Part shown: piece after piece, positions 1 to 7,459 of the stretch | How positions within the stretch are numbered: the first letter of the stretch is position 1 | Layout: each line of letters begins with the position of its first letter | DNA from: Tepidibacter mesophilus | GTDB lineage: Bacteria; Bacillota; Clostridia; Peptostreptococcales; Peptostreptococcaceae | DNA length: 64,000 bases | Assembly (NCBI RefSeq): GCF_002724055.1 | Contig: NZ_BDQY01000004.1 | Location: 1 to 64,000 of the forward strand | Direction: 5' to 3' | Program-made: the position numbers and the translations under genes | The notes under the pieces: model-generated | Seen by the model: only the letters and a program-made list of their open reading frames with translations | Databases searched by the model: none | Told to the model about the DNA's origin: nothing

Positions 1-190
1 AAATGTTAGCTACTTTTGATTAATCTTTTACTATGAAACTTAGGTTGTATCGTTTAAATATCCGTTAAGAAACTTCGTTGTTTGACCGTAAGGGAGTTTA
101 AGAAGTTTTAGGATATTTAATAAGATACAATCTCTAGTTTTATTAAAAGATTAATTAAGTAGCGGTATTTCAATTATCTTCATTTTCGCT
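1..190 (+). repeat. Family 1 long-hairpin repeat, copy 1 (left end cut by window)
   Basis: The element begins with AAATGTTAGCTACTT at base 1 and its core ends with AAGTAGCGGTATTT near 170. The two halves are imperfect inverted repeats: ATTAATCTTTTA and TAAAAGATTAAT pair, as do ATATCC and GGATAT and the inner AAACTTC and GAAGTTT. The apical part TGACCGTAAGGGAG is shared with four other copies in this window (47491, 47891, 60083, 60907). The outer left flank should mirror CAATTATCTTC at 171-181 but lies outside the window. No open reading frame is evident. Family and fold are seen directly; the function is unknown. Confidence 0.85.
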
Positions 191-260
191 TAAACACCTT
201 TTTTAAGAAATCAAGCCCTAACTAGTACAATAAATCAACTTATCATTTATGATTATGGAC

Positions 261-301
261 AAAAAAAGAGATGTTAATTACTTAAAATTAACATCTCTTT
301 G
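261..301 (-). terminator. Intrinsic terminator of hcp
   Basis: On the minus strand a stem AAAGAGATGTTAATT pairs with AATTAACATCTCTTT and is followed by a run of seven T. It lies about 30 bases after the hcp stop codon. A second small GC-rich hairpin (GAGGCGTATGCCTC) lies between them at about 313-328. Confidence 0.85.
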
Positions 302-332
302 TCAACAGTCTGAGAGGCATACGCCTCTTTTT

Positions 333-1685
333 TTATCCTAACATTTTTTCTAAATCTGCTTTAGCATCTCCACTTGTTAATTGTAAGTTGAATGCACCTT
401 GTAATACTCCAAGTACTCCTGGTGATACAAATTTTGGAGCTGATGGTCCTATATAAATATTTTTAACTCCTAAGCTGAATAGTCCCAATAATATAGCTAC
501 TGCTTTTTGCTCAAACCAAGAAAGAACTATTGTAAGGGGAAGATCATTAACTCCACAATCAAAAGCTTCAGCAAGTGCTATTGCAATTTTTGCAGCTGAT
601 CCTGAATTATTACATTGTCCTAAATCTATATATCTTGGTATTTCAGTTCCAGGAACTGTTCCAAAGTCTATATCATTGAATCTAAATTTTCCACATGAAG
701 TTGTAAGTATTACAGCTTCTTTTGGTAATGAGTTTGAAAGATCTCTATAATAATCTCTTCCTTTAGTAGGTGCATCACAACCTGCTATTACAAAAAATCT
801 TTTTATCTTTCCAGATTTAACTGCATCTATTATTTCTGGAGCTATTGAAAGTACAGTATTGTGATGAAATCCTGTAGTTAAAGTCTTATTTGATTCAACA
901 TTAGCTTTAGGCATAGATAATACCTTCTCAATTATCGGAGAAAAATCATCGTTAACTATCTTATTTATACTTTCAAGTCCACAAGTTCCATAAGTCCAGA
1001 ATCTATCACCGTATGATGCATTAGATTTTAATGGCATTAGGCAGTTAGTAGTTCCAAGTATAACGCCAGGAAATGATTCAAATAAAGTTCTTTGATCATA
1101 CCAAGCTTTACCTACATTACCTTTTAAGTGAGAGTATTTCTTAAGCTCTGGATATCCGTGAGCTGGAAGCATTTCTGAATGAGTATATATATTTATTCCT
1201 TTTCCTTCAGTTTGCTTTAATAATTCTTCAAGTGCATATAAGTTATGTCCAGTTACAAGTATTGGATGTCCTTCTATTTTATCTTGAGATACTTTAACCG
1301 GAGTTGGAACACCTAGTCTTTGTGTATGAGCTCTATCAAGTAAGTCCATAACCTTAACTGTAGCTTCTCCAACCTTCATAGCCATATTTATATGCTCTTG
1401 TAGATTAAAGTTTGAATTTGTTAGAGTTGCATATAAAGCTTCATGAACAATTCCATCTACCTCTGGGTCTATCATTCCAAGCTCTCTTGCATGAGTTGCG
1501 TAAGCTGCTACTCCTTTTAATCCAAATATTATTGTATCTTGAAGACTTGCTATATCAGGATTTTTTCCACATACCCCAAACTTAGTACATCCATTCTCTG
1601 GCGTTTGCTCACATTGATAGCAAAACATTGGACTTGCCTCTTTAGTATTTTTTACTTCTTCTTTTTTTCCAAATAAGTTAAACAT
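333..1685 (-). CDS. hcp: Hybrid cluster protein (hydroxylamine reductase), short form
   Basis: This 450-residue protein belongs to the Hcp (prismane) family of Fe-S / hybrid-cluster proteins, which reduce hydroxylamine and NO in the cytoplasm and protect against nitrosative stress. The N-terminal cluster motif is Cys22, Cys25, Cys33 and Cys39. Hybrid-cluster signatures follow in order: TTNCLMPL, the GCDAP region, TTSCGKFRF, LGQCNNSGSA and LSWFEQKAVA, the last with the Glu/Lys pair near the C-terminus. Class I Hcps are about 550 residues; this one lacks about 100 residues after the N-terminal motif, the length of class III proteins. It is a single gene with its own terminator and the RBS GAGAGGAG ahead of ATG. 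Family is certain; the exact physiological substrate is not shown by sequence. Confidence 0.93.
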   Translation of the reverse strand: MFNLFGKKEEVKNTKEASPMFCYQCEQTPENGCTKFGVCGKNPDIASLQDTIIFGLKGVAAYATHARELGMIDPEVDGIVHEALYATLTNSNFNLQEHINMAMKVGEATVKVMDLLDRAHTQRLGVPTPVKVSQDKIEGHPILVTGHNLYALEELLKQTEGKGINIYTHSEMLPAHGYPELKKYSHLKGNVGKAWYDQRTLFESFPGVILGTTNCLMPLKSNASYGDRFWTYGTCGLESINKIVNDDFSPIIEKVLSMPKANVESNKTLTTGFHHNTVLSIAPEIIDAVKSGKIKRFFVIAGCDAPTKGRDYYRDLSNSLPKEAVILTTSCGKFRFNDIDFGTVPGTEIPRYIDLGQCNNSGSAAKIAIALAEAFDCGVNDLPLTIVLSWFEQKAVAILLGLFSLGVKNIYIGPSAPKFVSPGVLGVLQGAFNLQLTSGDAKADLEKMLG

Positions 1686-1787
1686 TTAATCTACTCCTCT
1701 CATCTATTTAAATTTTATTAATTTCTTTAATATGTACATACTATATGATTTTAGTATACTTTTCCGTACCTAATGTTACTATAAAGT

Positions 1788-1817
1788 AAAAAAATCGCAA
1801 ACTTTGCGATTTTTTTA
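1788..1817 (-). terminator. Terminator downstream of the PcrA-like helicase gene
   Basis: A symmetric hairpin AAAAAAATCGCAAA / TTTGCGATTTTTTT overlaps the helicase stop codon. It has T-runs on both strands, so it could act bidirectionally, but only the minus-strand helicase gene ends here. Confidence 0.8.
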
Positions 1818-3836
1818 TATTTTCTCTATTAATTTATTTCTAAGACAGACCTTATAATTCAATATTTTTATATCATCTTTAAATTCTATTTCTATCATAT
1901 TATCACTTTTATTTATTACTTTTCCTGTTTTGAATCTTTTATGGTTGATTGTATCTCCTTTTTTTATAGATTCTAATTCCTCATCAGATGGTTCATTGAT
2001 TTCTTCCATAAATCTCGATACAAAAGCTTTTTTCCCATATTTATATTGAGGACTTGATACATGAAGCTTATCCATAGCCCTTGTCATAGCCACATAAAGC
2101 AGTCTTCTCTCTTCCTCAATATCATCCTTGCCTTCAATAGATTTCTCGTGAGGTATAACGCCTTCAATGACCCCTATTACAAATATGTTCTTAAACTCAA
2201 GTCCTTTAGCTGAGTGAATAGTAGTTAAGATTACCTTATTCTTATCGTCATCTTTTTTCTGATTTAATATTTCTTCTTTAACCTTACTTATATGATCTAA
2301 GTAATTATCTACAGTCTTATAATTTGACGCTCCACCTTCTAACTCATTTAGTATTTCGAACAACCCAGTAGTCTTTATCTTTCTTTTTTGACAATACTCT
2401 ATTAAGTATCTATCGTATTCAAGACTTGTTCTTATATAAGATATAGCATCTTTTGGAGATATTCTGCTTATATAATCAAGATCTAATTCTAGATCTTCTA
2501 TAGTTTTTATCTGCCATTTGTTTAGATTTGCTTTAGTTTTTATATTAGTTAGGAAGTCGCCATCTGCCATGGCTATTTTTATGCTTTCTTTAGATATATA
2601 TCTAAAAGGCTTATTTATAATTCTAGATAATTCATCGTTTAGACCTCTATATAAAGCTACATTCAAATAGCTTATAATATCCTTACTCACCCAGTGATCG
2701 TATATACTAACAACAGTATCCCTTATTGCAAACGGTATATTCATATCCATAAATACATCTACAATGGCACGCGACTGTATATTAGTTCTATATATAACAC
2801 TAAAATCACTATAACTCATGTTATTTTTATTAACATTTTCAATAATTAAGCTTCCAACTTTTCTAGCCTCATCCTCAGAATCCTCTGGTGATAAAAACAG
2901 TATACCATCACCATTTCCCTTAACAGATTTTATAACCTTATTATACCTATTATTGTTATTTCTAATAAGCTTATTAGAAGTTTTAATTATCGCATCAGTA
3001 GATCTATAATTCAAATCTAAAACTATATACTTAGAGTTTGCAAAATAACTTTTAAATTCTAATAAAAAATCAGGTCGCGCACCTCTAAATCCATAAATGC
3101 TTTGGTCTTCATCTCCAACAACAAATATATTATTACTAGGAGTTGATATCATCTTCAAAACTTCAAACTGAACCTTATTTATATCTTGAAACTCATCTAC
3201 CAATATATATTCATATTTTTTTCTCACTAAATTAAGTATATACTCATCCTCTTTTAAAAGACTATACGTGTGTATTAACATATCATCAAAGTCTATCTTT
3301 TTCATATCACTTTTATAATTTTCATACATAGAATAAATTTTTAGAAATTCATCATTAGATACCACGCAAGAATCAAAGTCATTAGGATTCAATAATTCAT
3401 TCTTAAGAAACGATATCTCATTTACAATACCCTTTATAACATCCTCCTCCTGATAATTCTCAACATCCATACTCTTTAATATATTCTTTATCGTGTATAT
3501 TTTTTTATTTTCATCTAATATGCTATCAAGCTGATAATTTTTAAATCCCCTAAGTATTCTAAAAAAAACAGAGTGAAAAGTTCCAAAATTGACCCTATTT
3601 ATCAAACTATTAGAAAATAATTTCATACTTCTTTCCTTCATTTCAACAGAAGAAGCCTTAGTAAAACTAATAGCTAGTATATTTTCAGGCCTAACCTTTA
3701 AATTTTGAACTAAATTATTTATTCTATAGCTTATAACCCTTGTTTTACCAGAACCAGGTCCAGCTATTACCATACACGGACCTTTAAAGTGATTAACAGC
3801 TATACTTTGATTTTTATTTAAACTCTCACAATTCAT
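1815..3836 (-). CDS. pcrA: UvrD/PcrA-type superfamily 1 DNA helicase
   Basis: This 673-residue ATP-dependent 3'-5' DNA helicase of the UvrD/Rep/PcrA family would act in repair and replication restart. Visible motifs, in order: Walker A AGPGSGKT at residues 25-32, VDEFQD (Walker B), GDEDQSIYGFRGA (motif III), LNYRST (motif IV), TTIHSAKGLEF (motif V) and LLYVAMTRA (motif VI). The C-terminus (GDTINHKRFKTGKV onward) matches the small Tudor-like domain of PcrA that contacts RNA polymerase. It is somewhat shorter than typical PcrA (720-750 residues), so it may be a second UvrD-family paralogue rather than the main PcrA. I placed the start at the ATG six bases after AGGTG; an upstream in-frame GTG would overlap that RBS. 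It is divergent from the yprB-like gene. Confidence 0.88.
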   Translation of the reverse strand: MNCESLNKNQSIAVNHFKGPCMVIAGPGSGKTRVISYRINNLVQNLKVRPENILAISFTKASSVEMKERSMKLFSNSLINRVNFGTFHSVFFRILRGFKNYQLDSILDENKKIYTIKNILKSMDVENYQEEDVIKGIVNEISFLKNELLNPNDFDSCVVSNDEFLKIYSMYENYKSDMKKIDFDDMLIHTYSLLKEDEYILNLVRKKYEYILVDEFQDINKVQFEVLKMISTPSNNIFVVGDEDQSIYGFRGARPDFLLEFKSYFANSKYIVLDLNYRSTDAIIKTSNKLIRNNNNRYNKVIKSVKGNGDGILFLSPEDSEDEARKVGSLIIENVNKNNMSYSDFSVIYRTNIQSRAIVDVFMDMNIPFAIRDTVVSIYDHWVSKDIISYLNVALYRGLNDELSRIINKPFRYISKESIKIAMADGDFLTNIKTKANLNKWQIKTIEDLELDLDYISRISPKDAISYIRTSLEYDRYLIEYCQKRKIKTTGLFEILNELEGGASNYKTVDNYLDHISKVKEEILNQKKDDDKNKVILTTIHSAKGLEFKNIFVIGVIEGVIPHEKSIEGKDDIEEERRLLYVAMTRAMDKLHVSSPQYKYGKKAFVSRFMEEINEPSDEELESIKKGDTINHKRFKTGKVINKSDNMIEIEFKDDIKILNYKVCLRNKLIEKI

Positions 3837-3854
3837 ATTCATCACCTAATTAAT

Positions 3855-3883
3855 ATAATATAACTTTTAAAATTCTCATTCAA
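3855..3883 (-). promoter_or_regulatory. Candidate sigma-A promoter of the helicase gene
   Basis: On the minus strand TTGAAT and TATTAT are separated by 17 bases. The implied leader is only about 12 bases before the ATG, which is short but still contains the RBS. Seen by pattern only. Confidence 0.35.
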
Positions 3884-3954
3884 GCACCAAAATCTATATG
3901 ATATTATTATTATAGTCATATTTAAAAAAAGCAAAACTATAAGAGGTGATTCAA

Positions 3955-4860
3955 ATGGAAGTTATAACACATAAAATAGATGAAATAATAGATATACCTA
4001 AAAACGCTTGTGTATTCGACATAGAAACAACAGGTCTTAGTTCTAAGTACAACAGCGTAATATTAATAGGTATATTATATATAAAAAATAATCAAACCAT
4101 AATAAAACAATTTTTCGCGCACAATACAGATGATGAAAAAGAATTATTATTTTATTTCAAAGAAGTATTTAAAACATTTGATAAACACATAACATTTAAC
4201 GGCCATAGATTTGATATTCCTTTTTTGAATAAAAGGTTTAAAAAAAATGATTTAGACTTCTTTATAGATAAAGATAATGACACCGATATACTTAAAATAG
4301 TAAAACCATATCAAAAAAAATTAAATCTCGAGAATTGTAAATTGAAAACAGTAGAAAGTTTATTGTATATACAAAGAGAGGACACCATTTCCGGAAAAGA
4401 AAGTGTTGATATGTACAAAGAGTTTGTATCCACTAAAAATGAATCACTAAAGAAAAAAATACTTCTTCACAATTACGAAGATATATATTACTTAGCTAAA
4501 TTATTTAAAGTACAAGATATAATAAATTCGTTTGAAACTTATATAACTGTAAATTATCTAAATGTACATTTAAAATTAAGACTATCAAAATATAAATTTA
4601 AAGGTAATTATATATATATAGAATATTTATCTAAAGATATGATTCCAATTAATATACATGTATACGAAGACGAATATTCTATAATAAGTTTTAACCAAAC
4701 AATAAAAGTAGAATTAAATTTATCATATGCAACAACCAAAAATAACAATCAAGTCATATATTTTAAACAAGATAAAATAATTCCACTAAAAATAGATTCA
4801 ACTATTTTGGAAGATAATATACTCTCCCTAGCATCTTACTTATTCGAAAATATTTTTTAA
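3955..4860 (+). CDS. YprB-like ribonuclease H-fold 3'-5' exonuclease
   Basis: This 301-residue protein has a DEDD-type exonuclease fold. FDIETTGLS near residue 22 is Exo I with Asp and Glu, TFNGHRFDIPFLNKRF is Exo II, and HNYEDIYYLAKL near residue 190 supplies the late Asp. It resembles the RNase H-like domain of Bacillus YprB (DnaQ superfamily). The remaining about 100 residues have no motif I recognise; YprB-type proteins often carry a TPR tail there, and I do not see one. The start is the ATG seven bases after AAGAGGTGA; an in-frame GTG inside that RBS is not used. It is divergent from the helicase gene, which would fit a shared repair role (inference). A repeat (family 2) begins directly at its stop codon. 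Confidence 0.75.
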   Translation: MEVITHKIDEIIDIPKNACVFDIETTGLSSKYNSVILIGILYIKNNQTIIKQFFAHNTDDEKELLFYFKEVFKTFDKHITFNGHRFDIPFLNKRFKKNDLDFFIDKDNDTDILKIVKPYQKKLNLENCKLKTVESLLYIQREDTISGKESVDMYKEFVSTKNESLKKKILLHNYEDIYYLAKLFKVQDIINSFETYITVNYLNVHLKLRLSKYKFKGNYIYIEYLSKDMIPINIHVYEDEYSIISFNQTIKVELNLSYATTKNNNQVIYFKQDKIIPLKIDSTILEDNILSLASYLFENIF

Positions 4861-4932
4861 AATCCATCTAATGCTGCACATTAACTAATACCGCCAACAA
4901 GTCCTACTAGCTCTGTTGTTCAAAAATTAGCA
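4858..4932 (+). repeat. Family 2 structured repeat, copy a (degenerate)
   Basis: This is a diverged copy with CCATCTAATGCTGCACATTA and CCGCCAACAAGTCCTACTA, aligning to the conserved copies at 37944 and 55322. Both hairpins survive by compensatory change: AATG pairs with CATT in hairpin 1, and CAACA with TGTTG replaces CAACG with CGTTG in hairpin 2. It starts at the TAA stop of the upstream gene. Confidence 0.65.
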
Positions 4933-4933
4933 T

Positions 4934-4973
4934 AAAAAAATGTATCTCTATATTTCCGAGATACATTTTTTTT
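4934..4973. terminator. Bidirectional terminator between convergent genes
   Basis: The stem AAAATGTATCTC / GAGATACATTTT is flanked by A and T runs, so it can terminate both the plus-strand exonuclease gene and the minus-strand diguanylate cyclase gene that converge here. Confidence 0.85.
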
Positions 4974-6045
4974 AAATTGAAGCTATATGTATTCTATTTT
5001 TATAGTTATTTTTCTTTCCCTCTATAAGAGCCATATCAGCAAGATTGAATATTTTATCAACTCCATCTACCATTTGTGAAGATGCAACACCTATAGTCAT
5101 AGTTACATCTAAACCTGTTTCTCTTGCTATATCCAGATTTGGTACACTTTTTTTTATATTTTCTAATATGTCAATCGATTCCTCCATTGACTTATATAGT
5201 ATAATAACAAATTCATCTCCGCCTATACGTATTAAATAACCATCGTTTTCTCTAACTATTTGTCTTGCTAATTCACTCATCTGTACTAATACGTCATCAC
5301 CTTTTTTATGACCAAACAAATCATTTATTATCTTAAAATTATCCAAATCAAATACAGCAAGTGTATAGTCTCGTTCACCTAAATCTTCTGAAATGATTTT
5401 TTCAAAATATTTTCTGTTATAACATCTTGTAAGAGTATCTTTATTTGTTATTTCATTTACTCTTTCAAATAACTTAGAATTAACAGCTGCAATACTTAGC
5501 TGTATAGAAAGTATATCGAAAAAATGCTTAGTATTTTTATTAAAAAAATTTTTATTCCTATGCTCTAGTATTATAACACCCATTCTTTTATTGGTTCTAA
5601 AATCATCTAACGGAGATATTAATATAGAATTAACATCTTCACCTTTGCAAAAACTAAAGTTTTTATTGTTCCTATCTAGAATTTTAGTTTCTTTTATCAT
5701 TAAAATATCATTCGGAAAATAAGTACACATATCAATTTCATATTCATTACTGTTATATATACTTCTCGAATAAGATGTATATCTATTAATTTTTTCGTCC
5801 TTCATCCAAATACTGCATGTATCTACACCCAGTACCCCCATAAGTATATCTGTAATATTTTTCATCAATCCTTCAAAAGAATCAATAGTTCCAGATGCTT
5901 TTATAACTTGGCTTAATATCCAATTTGTAGCCTTAGACTCTTGAAGTTCTTTATTCAAATTAACATTTTCTATTCTCAATTTATCATTCAAAATCTTAAT
6001 TTTTTCATACTCTATATCATTTCTCAGTCTATTTATATTTAACAT
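4972..6045 (-). CDS. GAF-domain diguanylate cyclase
   Basis: This 357-residue cytoplasmic protein makes the second messenger cyclic di-GMP from two GTP. Residues 1-45 form a charged, probably coiled-coil segment. Residues about 55-195 look like a GAF sensor domain, with a possible metal or ligand-binding set of residues around MGVLGVDTCSIW. Residues about 200-355 are a GGDEF domain with LTRCYNRKYFE, FDLDNFKIINDLFGH and an intact RIGGDEFV active site. An RxxD pair (REND) precedes the active site with one residue more than the usual I-site spacing, so product inhibition is uncertain. No membrane segment is seen. The start is the ATG after GGAGGACGAA. It is monocistronic by context. Confidence 0.88.
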   Translation of the reverse strand: MLNINRLRNDIEYEKIKILNDKLRIENVNLNKELQESKATNWILSQVIKASGTIDSFEGLMKNITDILMGVLGVDTCSIWMKDEKINRYTSYSRSIYNSNEYEIDMCTYFPNDILMIKETKILDRNNKNFSFCKGEDVNSILISPLDDFRTNKRMGVIILEHRNKNFFNKNTKHFFDILSIQLSIAAVNSKLFERVNEITNKDTLTRCYNRKYFEKIISEDLGERDYTLAVFDLDNFKIINDLFGHKKGDDVLVQMSELARQIVRENDGYLIRIGGDEFVIILYKSMEESIDILENIKKSVPNLDIARETGLDVTMTIGVASSQMVDGVDKIFNLADMALIEGKKNNYKNRIHIASI

Positions 6046-6110
6046 TTCGTCCTCCAATTTAAGACTAATTAATTCACCTTTAAATCAAAGATACTTCTTA
6101 TTATATTAAT

Positions 6111-6145
6111 AAAAAAACAACTTATATTAATATAAGTTGTTTTCC
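6111..6145 (-). terminator. Terminator of the tRNA-Gly/tRNA-Ser unit
   Basis: The palindrome AAAACAACTTATATTA / TAATATAAGTTGTTTT lies directly after the CCA end of tRNA-Ser in the direction of transcription and is followed by T residues on the minus strand. Confidence 0.85.
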
Positions 6146-6147
6146 AC

Positions 6148-6238
6148 TGGCGGAGAAGGAGGGATTTGAACCCTCGCGCCCCGTAAAAGACCTACTCCCT
6201 TAGCAGGGGAGCCTCTTCAGCCACTTGAGTACTTCTCC
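6148..6238 (-). tRNA. tRNA-Ser(GCU)
   Basis: A 91-nt class II tRNA read on the minus strand. The acceptor stem GGAGAAG pairs with CTTCTCC, discriminator G, and CCA is encoded. The anticodon loop CTGCTAA contains GCU (reads AGC/AGU). The long variable arm is typical of serine tRNAs, and the T-arm GAGGGTTCAAATCCCTC is intact. It is cotranscribed with the tRNA-Gly three bases upstream. Confidence 0.96.
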
Positions 6239-6241
6239 ATA

Positions 6242-6315
6242 TGGAGCGGGTGAAGGGAGTCGAACCCTCGCAGCCGGCTTGGAAGGCCGGAACTCTACCA
6301 CTGAGCTACACCCGC
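6242..6315 (-). tRNA. tRNA-Gly(UCC)
   Basis: A 74-nt cloverleaf on the minus strand. The acceptor GCGGGTG pairs with CACCCGC, and TCCA is encoded at the 3' end. The anticodon loop CTTCCAA gives UCC (reads GGA/GGG), and the T-arm is GAGGGTTCGACTCCC. It is first in a two-tRNA transcript with a strong promoter at 6339-6367. Confidence 0.96.
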
Positions 6316-6338
6316 ATATTGTTTACTTGACTAAAATA

Positions 6339-6367
6339 ATAATATCATATTAACCATTGCTTGTCAA
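6339..6367 (-). promoter_or_regulatory. Strong sigma-A promoter of the tRNA pair
   Basis: On the minus strand TTGACA (perfect -35), a 17-base spacer and TATTAT (-10) with a TG extension one base upstream. The -35 falls in the loop and the spacer in one arm of the terminator hairpin at 6344-6380. Confidence 0.85.
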
Positions 6368-6380
6368 CGGTTAATATGAT
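6344..6380 (-). terminator. Terminator hairpin ending the large Wood-Ljungdahl operon
   Basis: The perfect 12-bp arms ATCATATTAACC and GGTTAATATGAT enclose a 13-base loop just after the His-rich gene and are followed by a T-rich stretch. It is overlapped by the tRNA promoter. The tail has A interruptions, so termination may be incomplete. Confidence 0.65.
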
Positions 6381-6387
6381 ACTTAAA

Positions 6388-6678
6388 TTATATATTTTTT
6401 TTAGCTTCTACTAACATTTCATTAGCTTTTTCCATATATGCTATAGCTTTTTCTATATTATTAGCCACATCATCTTTACCCATTTTTTTTGATTTATCAG
6501 CCCATTCTTTAAAACTTTCCTCATGGGATTTGTTATGCTTAACCCAATGTGCCAAAAGAACCCTTAAAGTTTTTTCTTCCTTATTTTCATTATCATGAGA
6601 ATGAAGACTATGATGAGAAACACAATTATCGTGGTCATGTTCATGGCTATGATGGTATCTCTTTTCAAATTTATTCAT
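6388..6678 (-). CDS. Small histidine-rich protein, probable nickel binding
   Basis: This 96-residue protein has a His/Asp-rich head: about 11 His in the first 28 residues, such as HHSHEHDHD and SHHSLHSHD, with one Cys. A helical, Lys/Glu-rich region follows (about residues 35-96: AHWVKHNKSHEESFKEWADKS). His-rich tails are known in nickel stores and chaperones (CooJ, HypB, SlyD types). The family is not one I can name with certainty. It is last in the operon, after a CooT-like gene and a DUF3842 gene, and in the same direction as the CODH and acetyl-CoA synthase genes, which both need nickel. A role in nickel storage or delivery is therefore inferred. Zinc binding is the main alternative. RBS AGGGGGGA. 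Confidence 0.7.
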   Translation of the reverse strand: MNKFEKRYHHSHEHDHDNCVSHHSLHSHDNENKEEKTLRVLLAHWVKHNKSHEESFKEWADKSKKMGKDDVANNIEKAIAYMEKANEMLVEAKKNI

Positions 6679-6689
6679 ATGTATCCCCC

Positions 6690-7106
6690 CTATTTTATAT
6701 TAAATTCTTTTTTTATAAGCTTTACAGCATCCTTTATTAAAAGAATTAAAGGTTTGTTCTCAAGTCCTATAAGTTCAAAATCTTCTGGTATTAAAGGTAA
6801 TAATATTTTTAATGCTTCTGAATCTGATATAGCTTCACTCATTCTACAGGTAACCTCACCCATCATAGAATTTGGAATTACAATAGACATTGGCCCTATT
6901 ATAACATTTGCTTTTTTAGAAGATACACATATAGCATTCTCACCTGTAGCCCCTTTGTTAGCATGGCTTTTCATCATAGATGAAGTTGCTATAGAGTTAG
7001 TTCCAAGTGCATATATTTCTATATAAGAAGGTAGTTCATCTCTTAAATTACTTACAATTTGAGATCCTATCCCCCCACCCATTCCATCAACTACAGCTAT
7101 AATCAT
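6690..7106 (-). CDS. DUF3842 family protein
   Basis: This 138-residue protein begins MIIAVVDGMGGGIGSQIV, a Rossmann-like glycine-rich nucleotide-binding start (GMGGGIG). It continues with ALGTNSIATSSMMKSHANKGATGENA and a central MSIVIPNSMMGEVTC. This matches the DUF3842 family, whose function is not established. It lies 12 bases ahead of the His-rich gene and 23 bases after the CooT-like gene. Association with CODH maturation is inferred from position only. Two Cys and several Met are present, but no obvious catalytic set. RBS TTGGGGGA ahead of ATG. Confidence 0.75.
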   Translation of the reverse strand: MIIAVVDGMGGGIGSQIVSNLRDELPSYIEIYALGTNSIATSSMMKSHANKGATGENAICVSSKKANVIIGPMSIVIPNSMMGEVTCRMSEAISDSEALKILLPLIPEDFELIGLENKPLILLIKDAVKLIKKEFNIK

Positions 7107-7129
7107 ATTTTATCCCCCAAGTTTATTAT

Positions 7130-7318
7130 TTACTTCTCTTCTATAATTATTTTATGATCTATAAGTCTAATCTCTTTAACTTCACCATCTACAATTTTTT
7201 GATCCCCCAGCAAATCTGCCAAGTATACTTTTCCATTTTCCGGTTTCATATACACTACATTTTCCATTATTTTTTCAAGACCATCTTCTTTACATAAATA
7301 AGCTGTTGATTCACACAT
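7130..7318 (-). CDS. cooT: CooT-family small nickel-binding protein
   Basis: The mature reading starts MCESTAYLCKEDGLEKIMEN and is 62 residues long. It matches CooT, a small SH3-like beta protein in which Cys2 right after the start Met binds Ni(II) at a dimer interface for CODH maturation. The length, the MC start, and an acidic C-terminus (IRLIDHKIIIEEK) with a conserved late His fit the family. The frame extends 40 codons upstream, but GGGAGG lies seven bases before this ATG, so the shorter start is strongly preferred. Operon neighbours are lipM upstream and DUF3842 downstream. Confidence 0.82.
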   Translation of the reverse strand: MCESTAYLCKEDGLEKIMENVVYMKPENGKVYLADLLGDQKIVDGEVKEIRLIDHKIIIEEK

Positions 7319-7459
7319 TTTATAATCCTCCCTATTAATAGACAAAAAGATTTCCCCAAAGCTTTCTTCAAAAAGCCTTAAAGAAATCTTCATGATTTCT
7401 ATTTTACATTCTATTATCTTCTTATTAAAGTATAACATGTTGATTTTATTTTATCAATA

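Noticed and set aside
1686-1787. Palindromic words (AGTATACT, TATGTACATA) upstream of hcp as an HcpR or Fnr-type operator
   Set aside because: They do not match a regulator site I can state with confidence, and short AT palindromes are expected by chance here.
7319-7438. Forty-codon N-terminal extension of CooT
   Set aside because: A strong GGGAGG sits before the internal ATG, and the family starts with Met-Cys at that point.
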